From contig JABFSY010000241.1 of NCBI GenBank assembly GCA_013140395.1, positions 1 through 7,211 on the forward strand: DNA of 7,211 nucleotides. Direction: 5' to 3'. Below are positions 6,509-7,211 of this stretch, piece by piece. The stretch is from Cyclobacteriaceae bacterium. Its GTDB lineage: Bacteria; Bacteroidota; Bacteroidia; Cytophagales; Cyclobacteriaceae. The notes beneath the pieces are model-generated. The model made no database searches. It was not told where the DNA came from and worked only from the letters and a program-made list of their open reading frames with translations. Within the stretch, counting starts at the first letter, position 1, and each line of letters begins with the position of its first letter. The position numbers and the translations under genes are program-made.

Positions 6509-6600
6509 AAATCATTGTTCGTTGCTCGATAGTGGATGTTCGTAATAAAATCCCTACAACGATTAACCAAGAACGATTAACCAGCAACGAACAACGATTT
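6509..6600. repeat. Inverted repeat spanning the permease-permease gap
   Basis: The 18-bp arm at 6509-6526 (aaatcattgttcgttgct) and the arm at 6583-6600 (agcaacgaacaacgattt) are reverse complements with a single mismatch (6514 against 6595). The loop is 56 nt. The left arm starts 2 nt after the stop of the first permease and the right arm ends 4 nt before the ATG of the second. In RNA this is a stable stem beside the start codon. It could limit translation, block processing or partly terminate between the two genes. It may also be a dispersed intergenic repeat. Confidence 0.8.
6558..6584. repeat. Two tandem 14-nt units (AACGATTAACCAAG-like)
   Basis: aacgattaaccaag (6558-6571) is followed at once by aacgattaaccag (6572-6584), identical except for one missing A near the end. 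A degenerate AACGA-rich tail (6586-6597) continues into the right arm of the inverted repeat. The AACGA word recurs four times between 6558 and 6597. Confidence 0.7.
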
Positions 6601-6604
6601 TAAT

Positions 6605-7211
6605 ATGCTAAAAAACTTCTTTAAAACAGCCTGGCGCAACATCGTTCGTCACAGAACCTATTCGATTATCAATTTTATAGGGCTTACCTGTGGACTTACT
6701 TTAGCTCTATTGATTATCTCCTACGTTCGAAGCGAAATGAGTTTTGATCAATTCCATGAGAAGATTGATCGTATGTATCGATTTCGCTATACCGTACCAA
6801 ACGGACTAGAACTCGCTAGCGTACCACCTCCCATCGCCCCGTCACTTAAGGAATTTTTTCCTCAGGTGGAAGAAGTGGCAAGGGCCTATTCACGCAACGT
6901 AAGTATTACACTGCCTGAAAATGAAAGGGCCTTTGAAGAGACAAATGTCTTTTTTGTCGACTCGGCTTTCTTAAGAATATTTTCTGTCGAATTTGTAAAA
7001 GGTAGTGCCTTACGTGCTCTTCACGACAAGTATACATTGCTCATTAATGAAGAAATGGCCATCAAGTACTTTGGCAATAAGAATCCCATTGGCGAATCTT
7101 TACTTCTTTCTGGAAAACACCCCTTTAAAATAATTGGCGTTGTGAAAGACTTTCCAGAAAACTCGCATTTGCGTTTTAATATGCTAGCTACTTTCGATGA
7201 CATGTATGAAC
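6605..7211 (+). CDS. Second MacB/FtsX-type ABC permease, N-terminal part (3' truncated by window)
   Basis: An open frame runs from ATG 6605 to the window end, giving 202 residues with no stop. It begins MLKNFFKTAWRNIVRHRTYSIINFIGL. TM1 follows at about 20-42, then MSFDQFHEKIDRMYRF, which parallels LSFDAYHEKADRTYRV in the first permease. The rest is the first MacB-type periplasmic domain, with landmarks such as FFVDSAFLRIFSVEFVKG, LINEEMAIKYFGNKNPIGE and IIGVVKDFPENSHLRFN. Domain order and paralogy predict about 800 residues in full. It is probably co-transcribed with the preceding permease, although the inverted repeat in the 97-bp gap may set their ratio. No Shine-Dalgarno sequence precedes the ATG. 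The two permeases are diverged paralogues rather than a recent duplication. Confidence 0.93.
   Translation, partial: MLKNFFKTAWRNIVRHRTYSIINFIGLTCGLTLALLIISYVRSEMSFDQFHEKIDRMYRFRYTVPNGLELASVPPPIAPSLKEFFPQVEEVARAYSRNVSITLPENERAFEETNVFFVDSAFLRIFSVEFVKGSALRALHDKYTLLINEEMAIKYFGNKNPIGESLLLSGKHPFKIIGVVKDFPENSHLRFNMLATFDDMYE

Noticed and set aside
6322..6587. Two overlapping minus-strand frames at the end of the first permease
   Set aside because: They mirror membrane-segment codons and the inverted repeat, and neither resembles a known protein.
6509..6600. Insertion sequence ends or a miniature transposon
   Set aside because: The arms are short, and no target-site duplication is evident because the flanks are the stop and start codon regions. 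No transposase is present.
7021..7203. Minus-strand open frame within the second permease
   Set aside because: It lies opposite conserved MacB-type periplasmic sequence with no independent support.

Overview
The window looks like a chromosomal stretch from a Bacteroidota bacterium, most likely Cytophagales-like. This is inferred from several traits. It holds tandem ~800-residue MacB/FtsX-type permeases without a fused ATPase and a secreted protein with a carboxypeptidase-like regulatory domain. Start codons have A-rich upstream regions with no Shine-Dalgarno sequence. Some promoters resemble the Bacteroidota TTG / TAnnTTTG pattern. All real genes are on the + strand. No tRNA, rRNA, CRISPR array, insertion sequence or phage gene was seen.

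Layout. (1) 1-903: the 3' end of a sensor histidine kinase, cut by the window edge, followed 3 bp later by an OmpR/PhoB-family response regulator. (2) 901-1088: a palindromic element starts at the regulator's stop codon. It is followed by evenly phased GTTAC/TTTAC/GTGAC half-sites that look like an OmpR-family operator, directly upstream of the next gene. (3) 1089-1493: a small secreted protein of unknown function, closed by a strong hairpin at 1499-1550. (4) 1587-2555: a secreted protein made only of two GH2-type sugar-binding jelly-roll domains, apparently started by TTG. (5) 2624-3862: a secreted protein with an N-terminal CarboxypepD_reg-like domain and an uncharacterised C-terminal region, with its own promoter candidate. 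(6) 3863-4062: a leader with a GTCCG-ATTA-CGGAC palindrome, a spaced repeat of CGGACGC, and two weak sigma-54-like -24/-12 candidates. (7) 4063-6507: a full-length MacB/FtsX-type permease. (8) 6508-6604: a gap spanned almost exactly by an 18-bp near-perfect inverted repeat. (9) 6605-7211: the N-terminal part of a second permease of the same family, cut by the window edge.

How the genes may work together (inference). The two-component pair probably controls at least the small secreted protein, through the phased half-sites between them. The two secreted proteins in the middle appear to be separate transcription units. The tandem permeases would work with a separately encoded ATPase, moving lipids, peptides or drugs or acting as mechanotransmission machinery. 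Their leader suggests control by an activator plus an alternative sigma factor, but the promoter matches are imperfect. No clearly new defence or mobile system is visible. The most interesting signals are in the intergenic regions.
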